DNA of 6,443 nucleotides, taken from Armatimonadota bacterium. Lineage in GTDB: Bacteria; Armatimonadota; Fimbriimonadia; Fimbriimonadales; Fimbriimonadaceae. The notes below the pieces were generated by a model, which saw only the letters and a program-made list of their open reading frames with translations, ran no database searches and was not told where the DNA came from. The stretch covers positions 1-6,443 of the forward strand of contig JAEVZK010000084.1 in the NCBI GenBank assembly GCA_023392285.1. Direction: 5' to 3'. Positions 5,119-6,443 of this stretch are shown in pieces (position 1 is the first letter of the stretch; the number at the start of each line of letters is the position of its first letter). The position numbers and the translations under genes are program-made.

Positions 5119-6108
5119 ATGCTGACCGCGCTTCTCGTCATGACTTCTTTGAAGACGGGAACGGTGAGGCTGCATTTGACAGATTCTCACAACAAGCCGA
5201 TCGCACGGCATCAGGTTTGGCTCACGCCGACGAACTCCACGAAACTGGTCCGCCCGTTCGGCGTGCAGTGGGTCATCCCCGGAGGGTCGTACCACGGCGT
5301 CACGAATCAGAGCGGCGACGTCGCCATCAGCGGAGTTCCGATGCGCAAGGCTATGGCAGTCGTTACGAAGTTCGGACCGCGTTTCGATCCTTTCGTCGCG
5401 AAAAATGGCAATCCAAGTGGCTCATCCCTCGATGTGATGAAGTTCGAGGGAGCGGTTTATGCCGGTAAGAAGGCCTCGATCATGCTCGCCGACGACCGAG
5501 AGATCTGCGGCACGGTTTCTGACGGGGAAGGCAAGCCGATGGCTGGCGTGGAGGTGGTTCTAAGCGATACCGGATTCGGCCATATGGGCGGCTATCCTGG
5601 CACGACTCTCGATCTTCAGAGGACCGATGCGCGCGGCTTTTACCGATTCGCCCGACTGCCAAACTGTAGCTTCAGCTTCTATGCGCTCGGCCCGAAGGGC
5701 ACTGCGGTACAAGCCCAAATGGACAAAGGGCCGTTAGAGCTATTGTCGACCGACGACATGGGTACAAGCGCCTCCGCGATGGGATCGAAGGCGAAGACGA
5801 TCTGCAACTTCCATATCGTCCGCACCGCCACCGTCACCGCCGTCTTCAAAGGCACACCCACCGAGTTCGCGGGGTGGACGGCGTGGATGGCGGCTGGCTC
5901 TAGCGACCTTGGTGGCCAAGAGTTGGACTACCGGCCCGATTCGGCCCAGATCACCCGTGAAGCGCTGCCCGGCGAAATCACCATCTGGATCTCGCGCGAT
6001 CGAGGGAGAATCGCTTATGTGGCGCAGAAGATCACCGTCAAGCCAGGCGAGACCCGCACGCTTGAGATTTCGATGGCTGATGTCTTGAAGCGGAAGCAGC
6101 GTCATTGA
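5119..6108 (+). CDS. Hypothetical protein with carboxypeptidase-regulatory-like beta domains
   Basis: 329 residues, function unknown. Two stretches read as beta-sandwich modules of the carboxypeptidase regulatory-like type: residues 15-75 (TVRLHLTDSHNKPIARHQVWL, then TNQSGDVAISGVP) and 129-182 (ICGTVSDGEGKPMAGVEVVL, then RTDARGFYRFARLP). Each shows the hallmark 'G/L-x-V-x-D-x-x-G/N-K-P-x-x-x-x-x-V' followed by 'T-[N/D]-x-x-G-x-[Y/V]-x-[F/I]-x-x-[L/V]-P'. The rest (about 230-320) is also strand-rich and ends in a basic tail KRKQRH. Such domains are structural or binding modules in cell-surface or exported proteins and carry no catalysis. ATG 5119 is the only good start: an in-frame TAA lies 9 nt before it (5107-5109) and GAGAGG is at 5101-5106. 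The N-terminus MLTALLVMTSLKTG is hydrophobic but lacks the usual basic residues, so export is uncertain. Monocistronic by spacing. Confidence 0.8.
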   Translation: MLTALLVMTSLKTGTVRLHLTDSHNKPIARHQVWLTPTNSTKLVRPFGVQWVIPGGSYHGVTNQSGDVAISGVPMRKAMAVVTKFGPRFDPFVAKNGNPSGSSLDVMKFEGAVYAGKKASIMLADDREICGTVSDGEGKPMAGVEVVLSDTGFGHMGGYPGTTLDLQRTDARGFYRFARLPNCSFSFYALGPKGTAVQAQMDKGPLELLSTDDMGTSASAMGSKAKTICNFHIVRTATVTAVFKGTPTEFAGWTAWMAAGSSDLGGQELDYRPDSAQITREALPGEITIWISRDRGRIAYVAQKITVKPGETRTLEISMADVLKRKQRH

Positions 6109-6123
6109 GTGCGGCACACCCCT

Positions 6124-6208
6124 TGGATTCATCGCCATGTGTAAACCTGCCCTGGCGGCGAGGCATGGCACTGGTGGAGCACAGCCGAAGCTGGTAAATA
6201 TGAATCCA
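6124..6208 (+). promoter_or_regulatory. Candidate structured leader (three-way junction) of the hydrolase gene
   Basis: The intergenic stretch can fold as one closed structure if transcribed. P1 is a perfect 9-bp stem, TGGATTCAT (6124-6132) with ATGAATCCA (6200-6208), whose last base is the A of the next gene's ATG. Inside are P2, GCCATG (6134-6139)/CATGGC (6164-6169), which continues above an internal loop as CCTGCC (6146-6151)/GGCGAGG (6157-6163, G6160 bulged), and P3, CAGC-CGAA-GCTG (6182-6193). I do not recognise it as a known riboswitch. Found by eye; not tested for folding significance. Confidence 0.35.
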
Positions 6209-6443
6209 TGTTCGCCGCGGTGGCTCTCTTTTGCTTAAACCTCTCTCCTAATCCGGTCATTCGTCTCTGGGAGGGCGACGCTCCCGGTGCTCACGGTGTA
6301 GGGGCTGTCGACGTTCCAACCCTCACCGTCTACGCTCCCGAGAAGCCCTGTGGATCTGGGATCGTTGTTTGTCCCGGAGGCGGCTACTCCGGCCTCGCCG
6401 ATCACGAAGGCAGTGCCTATGCCCTATGGCTCAACCGGCTTGG
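6208..6443 (+). CDS. Exported alpha/beta-hydrolase (esterase-like), 3'-truncated
   Basis: Only the first 78 codons are in the window; the frame runs open through the right edge. The N-terminus MFAAVALFCLNLSP is a short hydrophobic export-like signal without basic residues. Then LWEGDAPGA (20-28), PTLTVYAP (37-44), IVVCPGGGYSGLADHEG (52-68) and YALWLNRLG follow. The strand-loop CPGGGY corresponds to the HGGG oxyanion-hole region of alpha/beta-hydrolase esterases. The GDAPGA...PTLTVY...PGGGY...HEG series is one I associate with acetyl-xylan-esterase/BD-FAE-like hydrolases, often secreted and acting on acylated plant polysaccharides. The catalytic Ser, Asp and His lie beyond the edge, so activity cannot be judged. 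The start is ATG 6208, which immediately follows the candidate leader stem. No good Shine-Dalgarno lies at normal distance; the nearest, GGAG (6176-6179), is 28 nt away and could be brought closer by the P3 hairpin. Confidence 0.85.
   Translation, partial: MFAAVALFCLNLSPNPVIRLWEGDAPGAHGVGAVDVPTLTVYAPEKPCGSGIVVCPGGGYSGLADHEGSAYALWLNRL

Noticed and set aside
6124..6208. Cobalamin riboswitch, suggested by ACCTGCC and GCCGAAG pieces
   Set aside because: The pieces are in the wrong order and the diagnostic GGGAA...GGTG and GCCACTG blocks with proper helices are missing.
1..6443. CRISPR arrays, insertion sequences, prophage or toxin-antitoxin genes
   Set aside because: No regularly spaced repeats, transposase-like or phage-like proteins, or small paired ORFs of that type were seen on either strand.

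Overview
The window is about 6.4 kb of bacterial DNA. Every gene I can support lies on the + strand: five complete protein genes, two partial ones at the edges, and two tRNA genes. Base composition is moderately GC-rich. Exported hydrolases, a protein with secretin N-domain-like repeats and a carboxypeptidase-regulatory-like protein suggest a Gram-negative-type (diderm) free-living bacterium. Phyla such as Armatimonadota, Planctomycetota or Acidobacteriota fit this protein mix. I lean weakly to Armatimonadota from the gene style, with no phylogenetic marker to prove it.

Layout, left to right. (1) The 3' part of an M28 zinc aminopeptidase-like gene (1-798), closed by a clear intrinsic terminator (808-837). 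(2) deoC, a long deoxyribose-phosphate aldolase of the form found in animals (888-1871). (3) A GTG-started EntS-like MFS exporter (1945-3258). (4) A tight two-gene unit: a zinc-finger (anti-sigma-type), single-pass membrane protein with a Pro/Lys-rich tail (3328-4014), then, 2 nt later, an exported protein made of two STN/secretin N-domain-like repeats (4017-4682). (5) A short region carrying an inverted repeat fused to a perfect TATAAT box, then tRNA-Tyr(GTA) and tRNA-Thr(GGT), 3 nt apart and both with encoded CCA. (6) A 207-nt gap with two small hairpins, then a protein with carboxypeptidase-regulatory-like beta domains (5119-6108). (7) A 99-nt gap that can fold as a three-way junction ending on the next start codon, then the first 78 codons of an exported alpha/beta-hydrolase (esterase-like), cut by the window edge.

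Most neighbours do not form a single pathway. The peptidase, deoC and the MFS gene look like independent housekeeping or accessory genes. The only convincing functional pair is the zinc-finger membrane protein with the STN-repeat protein. Its architecture recalls a split trans-envelope signalling pair (anti-sigma-like partner plus FecA-type signalling domain), but no sigma factor, secretin channel or TonB receptor is present in the window. This pair and the structured leader at 6124-6208 are the best candidates for something undescribed.
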